Source of the DNA: Komagataeibacter sp. FNDCF1
GTDB lineage: Bacteria > Pseudomonadota > Alphaproteobacteria > Acetobacterales > Acetobacteraceae
Assembly (NCBI RefSeq): GCF_021295335.1
Contig: NZ_JAIWOT010000001.1
Span: 65,001-129,000 of the forward strand
Reading direction: 5' to 3'
DNA: 64,000 nt
Shown here: piece by piece, positions 42,949 through 52,003 of the stretch
How positions within the stretch are numbered: the first letter of the stretch is position 1
How the letters are laid out: the number at the start of each line of letters is the position of its first letter
The notes under the pieces: generated by a model
What the model was told of the DNA's origin: nothing
The model's database searches: none
What the model saw: the letters and a program-made list of their open reading frames with translations, nothing else
Made by a program: the position numbers and the translations under genes

Positions 42949-43475
42949 TGACCCGTGTTGCCGAAATCTTGCCAGCGGGAAGCTGGACCGAAGACAGTGC
43001 GGCGGATGTATTCGCCGCCGATTATGAGGGCCGCCACCGCCGGCGCATGATGCTGCCCCTGCGTTCGGGCGCGAAAGTGCTGCTGGACCTGGACCATGCC
43101 CGCCTGCTGCATGATGGTGACGGCCTGCGGCTGGAGGATGGCCGTATCATACGGGTCGAGGCCATGGCGGAGGACCTGATGGCAGTTACCGCACATGACG
43201 CGCTGCATCTGCTGCGGCTGGCCTGGCATCTGGGCAACCGGCATCTGCCCGCCGCCATTGAAGAACAGCGTATCCTTGTGCGTCAGGACCATGTGATTGC
43301 CGACATGATCCGTGGCCTTGGTGGGCATGTCCGTACCGTGCAGGCCCCCTTTGACCCCGAAAGCGGGGCCTATGCCGGGCGCACGGGCGCACATGGACAC
43401 ACTCACGATCACAATCACGACCATGCCCATTCCCATGACCATGGCGGCGGTCACCACCATCATTCGCATGACTGA
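42948..43475 (+). CDS. ureE: urease accessory protein UreE, nickel chaperone
   Basis: This 175-aa metallochaperone delivers nickel to the UreDFG-urease complex. The N-terminal peptide-binding domain (1-70) and C-terminal metal domain (LAWHLGNRHLPAAIEEQRIL, MIRGLGGHV) are present. The last 30 residues form a histidine-rich tail (HGHTHDHNHDHAHSHDHGGG then HHHHSHD) that should bind several Ni2+. The ATG at 42948 overlaps the ureC stop; its own end overlaps ureF by 8 bases. Confidence 0.95.
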   Translation: MTRVAEILPAGSWTEDSAADVFAADYEGRHRRRMMLPLRSGAKVLLDLDHARLLHDGDGLRLEDGRIIRVEAMAEDLMAVTAHDALHLLRLAWHLGNRHLPAAIEEQRILVRQDHVIADMIRGLGGHVRTVQAPFDPESGAYAGRTGAHGHTHDHNHDHAHSHDHGGGHHHHSHD

Positions 43476-44151
43476 CCACGCGCCGCTGGCCGGGCAGGAT
43501 TTCCTGCGGCTCCTGTCATGGGTATCGCCTGCTTTCCCTACGGGCGGCTATGCCTACAGCCATGGACTGGAATGGGCGGTTGAGCGCGGCGCCGTATGTG
43601 ATGTGGACACGCTGTGCGCATGGATCAGCGCCCTGTTGCGGCATGGCAGCATGGGCAACGACCTCATCATCCTGCACGCGGCATGGAATGCTGGCGAGGA
43701 TGACATGCGCCTGCGTGATATCGCCCGGTTCGCCTGTGCCTGCGCGTCATCACGGGAGCGGTATGAGGAAACCATCCATCAGGGCGAGGCCTTCCTGCGC
43801 GCGGCCGGGGTATGGGACGTCGTACCGCCAAGGGCTGCCCTGGCGGGCGTGCGCTGGCCCCTGCCAGTGGCGCAGGGAGTTGTGTTCCGTCGTGGGGGTG
43901 TTGCGTGTGGGCAGGCCGTGCTTTCGGGGGGATATGCGGCAGTGGCCGCCCTTGTCTCCGCCGCCGTAAGGCTGGTGCCGCTGGGCCAGACCGACGGGCT
44001 GCGCGCGCTTTCCCGGATGGAGCCCGTTGTGGCGGCGGTGGCGCGGCATGCACGGGAGCAGACACTGGAAGACGTGGGCGGGGCCTGTTTTGGCTCCGAC
44101 CTTGCGGCCATGCATCACGAAACCCAGGAAACAAGGTTGTTCAGGACATGA
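43468..44151 (+). CDS. ureF: urease accessory protein UreF
   Basis: UreF (227 aa, all-helical) acts as the GTPase-gating factor in the UreDFG activation complex. Motifs: [24 protein letters not shown] near the N-terminus and [20 protein letters not shown] near the C-terminus. The ATG at 43468 ([13 protein letters not shown]) is chosen because the conserved fold begins right after it; a longer frame from 43312 only duplicates the ureE region. The stop overlaps the ureG ATG. Confidence 0.93.
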   Translation: MTDHAPLAGQDFLRLLSWVSPAFPTGGYAYSHGLEWAVERGAVCDVDTLCAWISALLRHGSMGNDLIILHAAWNAGEDDMRLRDIARFACACASSRERYEETIHQGEAFLRAAGVWDVVPPRAALAGVRWPLPVAQGVVFRRGGVACGQAVLSGGYAAVAALVSAAVRLVPLGQTDGLRALSRMEPVVAAVARHAREQTLEDVGGACFGSDLAAMHHETQETRLFRT

Positions 44152-44762
44152 CAAAGGCAAAACACGGTCCGCTGCGCGCGGGCATTGGTGGACCGGTCGG
44201 CACGGGCAAGACGGCATTGATGGATGCGCTGTGCCGCCATTTTCGGGATGACTACAATATCGCCGCCATCACGAATGACATCTACACGCGTGAGGATGCC
44301 GAATTCCTGACCCGCGCGGGTTCGCTGCCGCCCGAGCGGATCATGGGCATCGAGACTGGCGGCTGCCCGCATACCGCGATTCGTGAGGATGCCAGCATCA
44401 ACCTGTCCGGCATTGCGGAACTGACGGACCGCTTCGCCGGGCTGGATCTGGTGCTGGTGGAAAGCGGGGGGGACAACCTTGCCGCCACCTTCAGCCCGGA
44501 ACTGGCGGACCTGACCATCTATGTCATTGATGTCTCGGCTGGTGACAAGATCCCGCGCAAGGGTGGGCCCGGCATTACACGCAGTGACCTGCTGGTCATC
44601 AACAAGATCGACCTTGCGCCGCATGTGGGCGCGGACCTTGGTGTAATGGACCGTGACAGCAGGCGCATGCGCGGCACGCGGCCTTTCGTGTTCGCCAATA
44701 TCCGTGCGGGCGAGGGGGTGGAGGCGATTGCCCGCTTCATTATCGAACAGGGTGGCCTGTAA
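44148..44762 (+). CDS. ureG: urease accessory protein UreG (GTPase)
   Basis: UreG (204 aa) is a SIMIBI GTPase that couples GTP hydrolysis to nickel delivery. P-loop [11 protein letters not shown], metal motif [13 protein letters not shown] with the invariant Cys-Pro-His, [20 protein letters not shown], and base-recognition [10 protein letters not shown] are present. It is the last gene of the urease operon; 249 bases without a gene follow before the porin. Confidence 0.97.
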   Translation: MTKAKHGPLRAGIGGPVGTGKTALMDALCRHFRDDYNIAAITNDIYTREDAEFLTRAGSLPPERIMGIETGGCPHTAIREDASINLSGIAELTDRFAGLDLVLVESGGDNLAATFSPELADLTIYVIDVSAGDKIPRKGGPGITRSDLLVINKIDLAPHVGADLGVMDRDSRRMRGTRPFVFANIRAGEGVEAIARFIIEQGGL

Positions 44763-45011
44763 CATATCGGTTCGGTAAGGGCGGGCGGCCTTTACGCCCT
44801 GAACCCGTTCCGGCCGCAGGCGGAACGACGCGTATGTCGGCGCGGCACGTGCCGGTTATCTGGCCGGACGGTTGGGTACGGCGCGGTTCCTGCCAGATAA
44901 AAAGCCTTGAAAGCGGCCTTTCTAAGTAATTTCACGCATCCCGTTCTGCCGGTGCAATTTCGTAATGTTTCCCTGTTGCCAGTCGGTGACCGCAGCCACA
45001 AGGGGACGTTC

Positions 45012-46211
45012 ATGATTGCGCCTGTGCACCGGTTCATGATGAACCGGAAGAAAAAACTGCTGCGTTGCGGCAGTATCCTGTCGGCCTGTGCCGCAATCGG
45101 GACCGCCCTGCCGCAGCAGGCCCGCGGCGCTACAACCGTCAATTTTGGCAAGGACCAGTTCTTTACCCTTGGCTTGGGTGTCAGGGCGCAGTATCTCAGC
45201 CATGATACCACCATGCCGAAGAATGGCGATGCCGCCAGCGCCAGCGATCTGCGTATCTACATGGGTGCGCAGTTCCATAAATACGTCAAGTCCACGCTCA
45301 ACCTTGAACGCCTGCGTGACGGGAACTGGAACGTGCTCGATGGCATCCTGCAGGTCGAGCGGTGGAAGGCGTTCAATGTCTGGGGCGGCCGCATGCTGAC
45401 CCCCAGTGACCGCTCAAACCTTGATGGCCCGTATTTCCTCAGCACCTACGCCTTCCCGCTGGTATCGCAGTATCCCGGCGCGTGGTCGGGGCGTGATGAC
45501 GGCATTTCCGTATGGGGCAAGCTGCTCAAGGACCACTTCCGCTACGTGGCGGGTGTCTATCGCGGGCATAACTGGGTCAGGGGTGGATCCAACTATGGCG
45601 AACATCCGCTGTTTGCCGCCCGTCTGGAATACAACTTCCTCGATCCCGAACCCTCGCCCGCCTATTACACGGCCAGTACCTATTACGGTAAGGCGGACAT
45701 CCTCGCCATTGGCCTTGCCGGGCAGTATGAAACCGATGGCGTGGGCACCGCGGAGCAGAAAGGCGACTACAGGGCATGGAATATTGATGGCCTGTTCGAA
45801 AAACGCATCGGCAAAAACGCCCGCGGTGGCGTGTACACGCTGGAAGGGGCGTACTACCAGTACTATACCGGCGGCGTGAAGGATATTGCCGCGGGCTACG
45901 GGCAGAAATCAGCCGATTACGGCAATGTGGGCGGCGTCAGTGACGGCACGGCGTTCCTGGCCAGCACGGCCTACCTCATCCCCTACAGGCTGGGCTGGGG
46001 GCGGATCCAGCCGCTGGTGCGCTATCAGGAGTTCCGTTTCAGGAAGGACATGTATGGCCCCGGTCACCCCAAGACCACGCAGTTCGATGCCGGCGCCAAT
46101 TATGTCATGGACGGGCATAACCTGCGCTTCACCTTTGATTATGCCCGCTACAAGCCCCAGGGCACGCGCGCGATCGGCGCCTTCCTGCTGGGCATGCAGT
46201 TCCAGTACTGA
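45012..46211 (+). CDS. outer-membrane porin, possibly for urea/amides
   Basis: The 399-aa beta-barrel has a signal peptide (LRCGSILSACAAIGTALPQQ ARGA) and the pattern of the FmdC/phosphate-porin-like group: FFTLGLGVRAQYLSHD, VWGGRMLTPSDRSNLDGPYF, PGAWSGRDDGISVWG, and a C-terminal LLGMQFQY ending in an aromatic. The start ATG at 45012 follows AAGGGGA and precedes the signal directly. FmdC of Methylophilus is a porin for short-chain amides and urea. The position between ureG and the urea regulator/transporter genes supports the same role here, by inference. Confidence 0.78.
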   Translation: MIAPVHRFMMNRKKKLLRCGSILSACAAIGTALPQQARGATTVNFGKDQFFTLGLGVRAQYLSHDTTMPKNGDAASASDLRIYMGAQFHKYVKSTLNLERLRDGNWNVLDGILQVERWKAFNVWGGRMLTPSDRSNLDGPYFLSTYAFPLVSQYPGAWSGRDDGISVWGKLLKDHFRYVAGVYRGHNWVRGGSNYGEHPLFAARLEYNFLDPEPSPAYYTASTYYGKADILAIGLAGQYETDGVGTAEQKGDYRAWNIDGLFEKRIGKNARGGVYTLEGAYYQYYTGGVKDIAAGYGQKSADYGNVGGVSDGTAFLASTAYLIPYRLGWGRIQPLVRYQEFRFRKDMYGPGHPKTTQFDAGANYVMDGHNLRFTFDYARYKPQGTRAIGAFLLGMQFQY

Positions 46212-46277
46212 AGGCGGCGACCCCGTCATACCATCTGAAAGGCGGCCCGGTTGCAGCCACCGCCGGGAGATATCCGA

Positions 46278-46724
46278 ATGCTGATCTTCACGCGACAGGT
46301 TATGGGCACGGCTGTCATGCTGGCCTGCGGGTTCGCGCCGGGCATGGTGCATGCGGCACCGAAGCCCGCGCTTGAAACACTGGACTGCCGCCATCTTCTG
46401 GCGGAGGACGTAAGGCTGTTCGATCGGCTGACCGCATTGCAGCGCAGCGAAGCCCGCGCCGTTGCGAAGGACGCGGCGCCGGAGGAAAAGGGCTTTTTTG
46501 TAAAATTCGATCCCGTACCGGGTCTTGGCATCATGAAGGGTGCGACCCTGACCCCGGCCGGTCACCCCGTGCAGGAGGATGCGACCGAACGCAGTCTCGA
46601 TCAGGTGCGGCAGAAACTGACAGCCGTGCGCGGCATGGAACAGCGCAGGCTATGCCCGGAGGTCGCGGCCCCCGACATGCAGCAGGACCGCCTGTCCGAT
46701 GATGGGGTCCGGAGCGCCCGATAG
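46278..46724 (+). CDS. hypothetical periplasmic protein, 148 aa
   Basis: I do not recognise a family. An N-terminal signal peptide (MLIFTRQVMGTAVMLACGFA ... VHA) predicts export. The mature part is small, mostly helical and charged, with two cysteines (LDCRHLL and RRLCPEV) that might pair. It is 66 bases after the porin in the same direction and may be co-transcribed with it. Its stop lies 12 bases from the convergent end of the response regulator gene. Confidence 0.6.
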   Translation: MLIFTRQVMGTAVMLACGFAPGMVHAAPKPALETLDCRHLLAEDVRLFDRLTALQRSEARAVAKDAAPEEKGFFVKFDPVPGLGIMKGATLTPAGHPVQEDATERSLDQVRQKLTAVRGMEQRRLCPEVAAPDMQQDRLSDDGVRSAR

Positions 46725-47557
46725 GGTGAAAGGGCCCTACTCATCGCGCAACAGGCGCGATGCGGTGGCCGCGGCCGCGGCGCGCGTGCTCAGGCCGGTC
46801 TTGTTGTAGATCTGCTCGATATGCTTGTCGATCGTGCGGGGGCTGACCTGCAGGATATCGGCAATGTCACGGCTGGTCTTGCCGCGTGATATCCATAAAA
46901 GCACTTCCGCTTCCCGCGTGCTCAGGCCCAGTCGCTCACGCAGTATCCGTTCGGGAAACAGCGCCTGTCGGGTAATACGCAGCAGCAGTTCGTCCGGCCC
47001 GGTGGCGCCGACCAGGATCAGGACGAATTCGTGCTCGCCCATGCCCTGGCGCAGCAGTACCCCACCGGGTGCGGGCAGCATGCCGGGCAGAGGGATGGCG
47101 GCCCCCGTCGTGTCCGCCAGTTCATCCAGGATAAGCCCGGCTTGCGGGGTGGCCCACAGCACGGTGCCGGTGCGGCTGGTGGCGAACAGGAAGCGCCCGG
47201 CATGGTCCAGCGCGCCATGGGCCGAGCGGATGCGCGCCGCCGCTTCGATGCGCACGCCAATACGGGCCATGACTTCTTCCAGCCGCAGGGGTTTTGTCAC
47301 GTAATCAGCTGCCCCGGCCTCAAAGGCGCGGATGACGTGTTCCGTCTCGGTCAGGCCGGTCATGAAGATGATGGGCACGGCAGCCAGCCGCATGTCATGG
47401 CGCAGGGTCGTGCATACATCCCACCCGTTCATGCCGGGCATCAGGGCATCGACCATGATCAGGTCGGGCACGGTGCGCGCCACCACCTCCAGCGCGGCCC
47501 GGCCCGACTGTGCCAGCAGCACCGTATAGCCGCCTTCGGCCAGTGTTTCATCCATAA

Positions 47558-48487
47558 GAGCCCGATCCGAAAGTTTTTCAACCCTGACAATGCCTTGCTG
47601 TCCGTCGTGTGAGCATTCGGATTGAGGCGATCAATGTCCATGCGGTTGAGGAAGCAATGGATTGTTCCCAATCTTTGGCGAGCCGCCTGCATCGTCCCAG
47701 CCATGCGAATGTCCGTTCCACCACCCAGCGACGCGGCAGGATCTGAAAACCCTTCACCGTATCGGACCGCCTGATGATTTCGAGGGTCCATTTTCCCATG
47801 GAGGCGAGCGCGGATCGCAATTTGTCGCCAGCATAGCCGCCATCAGCGAAGATGTGGCGCAGCCAGGGAAAGCGCCTGCGTATCGCTGCCAGAACATCAA
47901 CGGCCCCATCACGGTCCTGGATATCAGCGGCATGAACGAGGAGAAAGATCAGGAAGCCGCAGGTATCCGTCACGATATGGCGCTTGCGGCCCTTGACCTT
48001 CTTCCCCGCGTCATAGCCCGAAATCCCGCCGCTTTCCGTGGTTTTCACCGACTGGCTGTCAATCACGCCCGCGCTCGGAGAGGCGTCACGTCCCTCGATC
48101 TCGCGCAGGCTCATGACCAGCACCGTATTCATGACCTCGAACACTCCGGCATCACGCCAGGCGTAAAAATAGCGCCTGATGGTCGAGACCGGCGGAAAGC
48201 ATTTCGGCAGCAGACGCCACGCACACCCGGCCGAGGCTATGTAGAGCATCGCATTGACCACCTCGCGCATATCCGTCGTGCGCGGACGACCGCCCCGTTT
48301 CGCCGGGGGCACAAATGGCATGATCAAAGTCCACTCCCCGTCCGTCATGTCCGATGGATATCGCAATCTTTCCCGGCTATACTCGCGCCGGGCAATACCA
48401 GTCCATGTCACCATTCACTCCATCTCTCTGCAAAGACGGATGAATCACAACAGGCTGGTATTGTTCAAAAACTTTCGGATCGGGCTC
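47558..48487 (-). mobile_element. IS1031-type IS5-family element, copy 2 (930 bp)
   Basis: It has the same 930-bp length, inverted tips and strand as copy 1. TAA target duplications lie at 47555-47557 and 48488-48490. It is inserted in codon 24 of the response regulator gene. Both copies look identical over the stretches compared. Confidence 0.95.
47578..48414 (-). CDS. IS5-family (IS1031-type) transposase, copy 2
   Basis: The 278-aa protein is identical to the transposase at 21109-21945, with the same DDE motifs. It is intact and transcribed in the same direction as the regulator gene it interrupts. Confidence 0.95.
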   Translation of the reverse strand: MVTWTGIARREYSRERLRYPSDMTDGEWTLIMPFVPPAKRGGRPRTTDMREVVNAMLYIASAGCAWRLLPKCFPPVSTIRRYFYAWRDAGVFEVMNTVLVMSLREIEGRDASPSAGVIDSQSVKTTESGGISGYDAGKKVKGRKRHIVTDTCGFLIFLLVHAADIQDRDGAVDVLAAIRRRFPWLRHIFADGGYAGDKLRSALASMGKWTLEIIRRSDTVKGFQILPRRWVVERTFAWLGRCRRLAKDWEQSIASSTAWTLIASIRMLTRRTARHCQG

Positions 48488-48553
48488 TAAGGCCCAGCAC
48501 TGCCGGGTCGTCATCAATGACAAGAACGGTCTTGCGGGTCGTGTCGGGCGTTG

Positions 48554-51500
48554 TCATGGCGCGGGTGGCTCCAGGTGATGCCGCAGGGCTTCGAGCTGAT
48601 AGGTGGCGGCCAGTTCACCCAGCGGGGCCAGTGCTTCGCGCAGGGTGGGGTTTTCGGTCTGGAGCATGACAAGATGCTCACGCAGGCGCCGCATGTTGCC
48701 GGCATCGAGCAGGCCCAGAAGCGTGGCGCGTTCCGCCTCGGGCAGGGGGGCTGCCGGGGCTGTCGGCCCGTCCACCGTGCCAGCCATGCCGTCTGTCGGA
48801 AAAATCCATGCCAGGTCAAGCATCTGCCCGATTTCGGTGATCAGCACGGACAGGTTCACGGGTTTGCCCAGCACCGGGCAGTCATCCAGCGAGGGGACAT
48901 GGCGGTCCGCGCTCTCCACCAGATTGCCGGTCAGGAACATGATCGGTACGGAGGAAAAGGGAGACTGCCGTATCCGTAGCGCAAGGTCGCGCCCGTCCAT
49001 GCCCGGCATGGACAGATCCAGCAGCAGCAGGTCCGGGCGCACGATGGGCAGGCGGTCAAGGCATTCCGCGCCATTTTCCGCGCCCTCGAACACAAAGCCG
49101 CAGTGTTCAAGGATTTCGCGCATGATCAGCCGGTGTTCGGCATTGTCGTCCACCACCAGCACGGTGCGCCGCGTGCCTTCATATCCGACCGGAATGGCAG
49201 GAAGCTGGGGTGCAGGTTCCACCTGCCGGTTCGACAGCATGAGCCGCACGCGAAAGCGCGAGCCTTCGCCCGGTTTGCTGGTGAATGTCAGTTCCCCGCC
49301 AAGGATTTCCGTCAGCAGCCGGGTAATGGTCAGCCCCAGCCCGGTGCCCGGCACGCCCGCGCTTCCCGCGCCGCGCTCGAAGGGTTCGAATATGCGGGTG
49401 TAGTCGGCCTCCGCAATGCCGGGTCCGGTATCGGCTATGATGAATTCCGCGATCTGGCCATGCCAGCGGGCGGAGAATGTCACGCTGCCACGGCGGGTGA
49501 ACTTGACCGCATTGGACAGCAGGTTGAGCAGGATCTGGCGCAGGCGGTGCTCGTCACACGTGACCACGGCGGGCAGGTAGCCGGGCTGCCAGACAAGATC
49601 CAGCCCCTTGGCCATGGCCTGCGGGCGGATCATCTGGGCAACCGATTCAAGGAAGGCGGGCAGGGCGACGGTATCGGCATGGAGTTCGATCCGCCCGGCC
49701 TCGATGCGCGATATGTCGAGCAGGCCCGACAGGATGCTGGTGATGTGCTCGCCACTTTCGCGCATGGTGCCCAGCGCCCTGTGGCGTTCGGGTGGCAGGC
49801 GTGCGTCATGCTGCAGAAGCTGGATATAGCCCATGATGGCGTTGAGTGGCGAACGGATTTCATGGCTTATGCCGCTGATGTAACGGGTCTTGGCCAGGCT
49901 TGCCGCCTCCGCCTTTTCCCGCGCGTGCTTGAGCGCATGGTCGGTGCGGCGGCGGGCGCGGATCTCGTTCATGAGCAGCCGGGTCTGGTGCAGTGTCTCA
50001 CGCGTGGCCGTGCGGCGGCCTTCCTGTGCCATGACCAGCAGCCACGTCCCGATGGCGCTGGCCACAAGGACAAGCAGGAACATGCCGTTCCACGCATATC
50101 CCATCTGCCATGCCACCAGCCCCAGCCCAAGCGTCATGCCGCCCAGCATGAGCGCAAACCGCCCGCCCGGCGCCAGAAGCCTGCGGCGCACGGAAGGCGG
50201 CAGGGCGCGCAGGGGGGCCGTCAACTGGCTGCCCATGCGTGTGGAAACCGGCTTGCAGCGGTCACGGCAGCGCCCGTCCAGCGAACAGCACAGTGAGCAG
50301 ATCGTCCCGCCATAGGCAGGGCAGGATGCCATGTCCTCCGCCTCGAACGTATGTTCGCATATCACGCATTCCATGGCCGGACGCGTGTTCCACCCGGCAG
50401 GCTGCGGACGTGCCAGATAGGTGCGGCCATGTGTCAGCCATGCCAGCACGGGTGCCGTGGCCCAGGCCACCGCCAGCGTCAGGAAGGGGGCGTAGGCGGC
50501 GGCATGGGCGCCAAAGGCCCCGCGGTAGGCGGCCAGGCCCGTACCTGCGGCCAGCGCCCATGCCCCCAGACCCACAATGTTGAAATCCGGCAGCATGGCG
50601 CGCTTGAACTCCACCAGCGCGGGGCTGAGGCCAAGCGGCTTGCAGATGGTCACGTCCCCCACGATCGCGCCAATCCATGCACAGGCCAGCACGCCGTACA
50701 GCGTGATGCCGGTCTGGATCGTGCTGACCAGTCCCGCTTCCATCAGTACGAACGCGATGGCGACATTGAATACGACATAGAATACCCGCCCCGGATGGGT
50801 ATGGGTCAGGCGGGAGAAGAAATTCGACCATGCCAGCGACCCGGCATAGGCATTGGTGATGTTGACCTTGACCTGCGCCAGCGCGACAAGGGCGACGGTC
50901 AGGAAGGTCGCGACCGGTGCCGGCGTGAACGTGCCCCATGCAAAGCGGTACATCAGGCCGGGCTGCACGGCCTGTTGCGCCGGAAAACCTGCCCGCAGCA
51001 GGATCCATGCCAGCAGTGACCCCGCCAGCAGCTTGAAGGCATCCAGCACGGCCCAGCCCGGGCCGCCCAGTATTAGTGCTGTCCACCACTGCCGCCGGGT
51101 GGCAGCGGTGGGGGGTGGCAGGAAGCGCAGGAAATCGATCTGTTCGGCGCTCTGGCACACCAGCACGATCATGAGCGAGGCCGCCGTGCCTATGGCGATG
51201 GGGTCCAGCATGCCGGGCCGGGTCAGCAGGCCACCCGAACGGGTCCATGCATGCAGCAGGTCACGATGTGTTGCCACCACAACGGCCAGCGGAATGATGT
51301 TCAGCGCGAACCAGACCGGCTGTGTCGCGATCTGGAAACGGGCGATGAACGTCATGCCCCACGTGACCAGTGGAATGACGATGGCCGCGCACAGCAGGTA
51401 GGCCAGCCATAGCGGCATGCCCAGCAACGCATGCAGCGTACCCGCCAGTATGGCCGCCTCCAGCCCGAAGAAGATGAAGGTAAAGCTGGCATAGAGCAGG

Positions 51501-51865
51501 GACGTGATGGTCGAGCCGATATAGCCGAACCCCGTCCCGCGCGTCAGCAGGTCGATATCCAGCCCGGCGCGTGCCGCGGTCACGCATAGCGGCAGGGTGA
51601 TGGTGAAGATGACAGCGGTGACAAGGGCGATGGCCACCGCCGTGTTGGCAAAACCGAAGGCCAGCGTAAGCGTGCCGCCTATGGCTTCCAGCGCCAGGAA
51701 AGAGATCGACCCCAGTGCCGTCAGCGCTGCGCGCATGGGTGTTGCCGTGCGGGCACGGCGCGCGGTGAAGCGCAGGGCGTAATCCTCGAATGTCTGGTTC
51801 GCGGCCCAGCGGCTGTAGGCCCGGCGGGGACGTACGATACGCAGGCGGCTGGTCGGGTCGGGCAC
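48554..51865 (-). CDS. NCS1-type permease fused to hybrid sensor histidine kinase
   Basis: This 1103-aa protein joins a transporter-like sensor to a kinase. Residues 1-490 form about twelve membrane helices of the NCS1 (purine/cytosine/allantoin) permease type, starting FEDYALRFTARRARTATPMR. A cysteine cluster follows at 500-537 (C500, C503, C515, C523, C526, C527, C533, C537), probably zinc-binding. Two more helices (about 565-610), a HisKA domain with phospho-acceptor H668 (SHEIRSPLNA), an HATPase (NLLSNAVKFT, DTGPGIAEAD, GTGLGLTITRL), a receiver with D950 (LLLLDLSMPGMDG) and a C-terminal helical tail complete it. It starts at GTG 51865, divergent from urtA, and overlaps the regulator gene. 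Likely signal: urea, an amide or a purine breakdown product; inferred from neighbours. Confidence 0.92.
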   Translation of the reverse strand: MPDPTSRLRIVRPRRAYSRWAANQTFEDYALRFTARRARTATPMRAALTALGSISFLALEAIGGTLTLAFGFANTAVAIALVTAVIFTITLPLCVTAARAGLDIDLLTRGTGFGYIGSTITSLLYASFTFIFFGLEAAILAGTLHALLGMPLWLAYLLCAAIVIPLVTWGMTFIARFQIATQPVWFALNIIPLAVVVATHRDLLHAWTRSGGLLTRPGMLDPIAIGTAASLMIVLVCQSAEQIDFLRFLPPPTAATRRQWWTALILGGPGWAVLDAFKLLAGSLLAWILLRAGFPAQQAVQPGLMYRFAWGTFTPAPVATFLTVALVALAQVKVNITNAYAGSLAWSNFFSRLTHTHPGRVFYVVFNVAIAFVLMEAGLVSTIQTGITLYGVLACAWIGAIVGDVTICKPLGLSPALVEFKRAMLPDFNIVGLGAWALAAGTGLAAYRGAFGAHAAAYAPFLTLAVAWATAPVLAWLTHGRTYLARPQPAGWNTRPAMECVICEHTFEAEDMASCPAYGGTICSLCCSLDGRCRDRCKPVSTRMGSQLTAPLRALPPSVRRRLLAPGGRFALMLGGMTLGLGLVAWQMGYAWNGMFLLVLVASAIGTWLLVMAQEGRRTATRETLHQTRLLMNEIRARRRTDHALKHAREKAEAASLAKTRYISGISHEIRSPLNAIMGYIQLLQHDARLPPERHRALGTMRESGEHITSILSGLLDISRIEAGRIELHADTVALPAFLESVAQMIRPQAMAKGLDLVWQPGYLPAVVTCDEHRLRQILLNLLSNAVKFTRRGSVTFSARWHGQIAEFIIADTGPGIAEADYTRIFEPFERGAGSAGVPGTGLGLTITRLLTEILGGELTFTSKPGEGSRFRVRLMLSNRQVEPAPQLPAIPVGYEGTRRTVLVVDDNAEHRLIMREILEHCGFVFEGAENGAECLDRLPIVRPDLLLLDLSMPGMDGRDLALRIRQSPFSSVPIMFLTGNLVESADRHVPSLDDCPVLGKPVNLSVLITEIGQMLDLAWIFPTDGMAGTVDGPTAPAAPLPEAERATLLGLLDAGNMRRLREHLVMLQTENPTLREALAPLGELAATYQLEALRHHLEPPAP

Positions 51866-51928
51866 GGTTTACGGTTTCCACGGTCTGGGGCGGCGGGGCC
51901 CATCATCGTAACGCAAAGGGCTGCGGGA

Positions 51929-51948
51929 CATACGCAGGAATGCGTATG
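51929..51948. promoter_or_regulatory. TACGCA inverted repeat between the sensor kinase and urtA
   Basis: CATACGCAGGAATGCGTATG is a perfect 20-bp inverted repeat (8-bp arms, GGAA centre) in the divergent 138-bp region. TACGCA at 51931 and TGCGTA at 51941 are 10 bp apart, the same spacing as the direct pair before ureD. It is a candidate operator for the adjacent LuxR-type regulator, acting on urtABCDE and perhaps on the kinase gene itself. Confidence 0.6.
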
Positions 51949-52003
51949 GGAAAGGCTTTCCTGTCGGTTGATAATGGATGGAGCAGCAAAAGGACCGTTC
52001 ATC

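Larger units (their letters stand above)
46737..48557 (-). pseudogene. LuxR-type response regulator, disrupted by IS1031 copy 2
   Basis: The intact gene would encode 295 aa. The first 23 residues (MTTPDTTRKTVLVIDDDPAV LGL, bases 48557-48488) carry the acidic pocket DDD of the receiver domain. IS1031 then splits the gene, and the rest (47557-46737) encodes the phosphorylation site in IMVDALMPGMNGWDV, the K switch region and a C-terminal LuxR HTH (GLSTREAEVLLWISRGKTSR, VSPRTIDKHIEQIYNKTGLS). Removing the IS and one TAA rejoins VLGL to MDETL in frame. Its start overlaps the kinase stop (ATGA), so the pair is a two-component system. A remnant starting at 47555 would lack the acidic pocket. Confidence 0.92.

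Noticed and set aside
21089-48487. Composite transposon bounded by two IS1031 copies
   Set aside because: Both interrupted genes rejoin in frame across their own IS copy with a separate TAA duplication, which shows two independent insertions.
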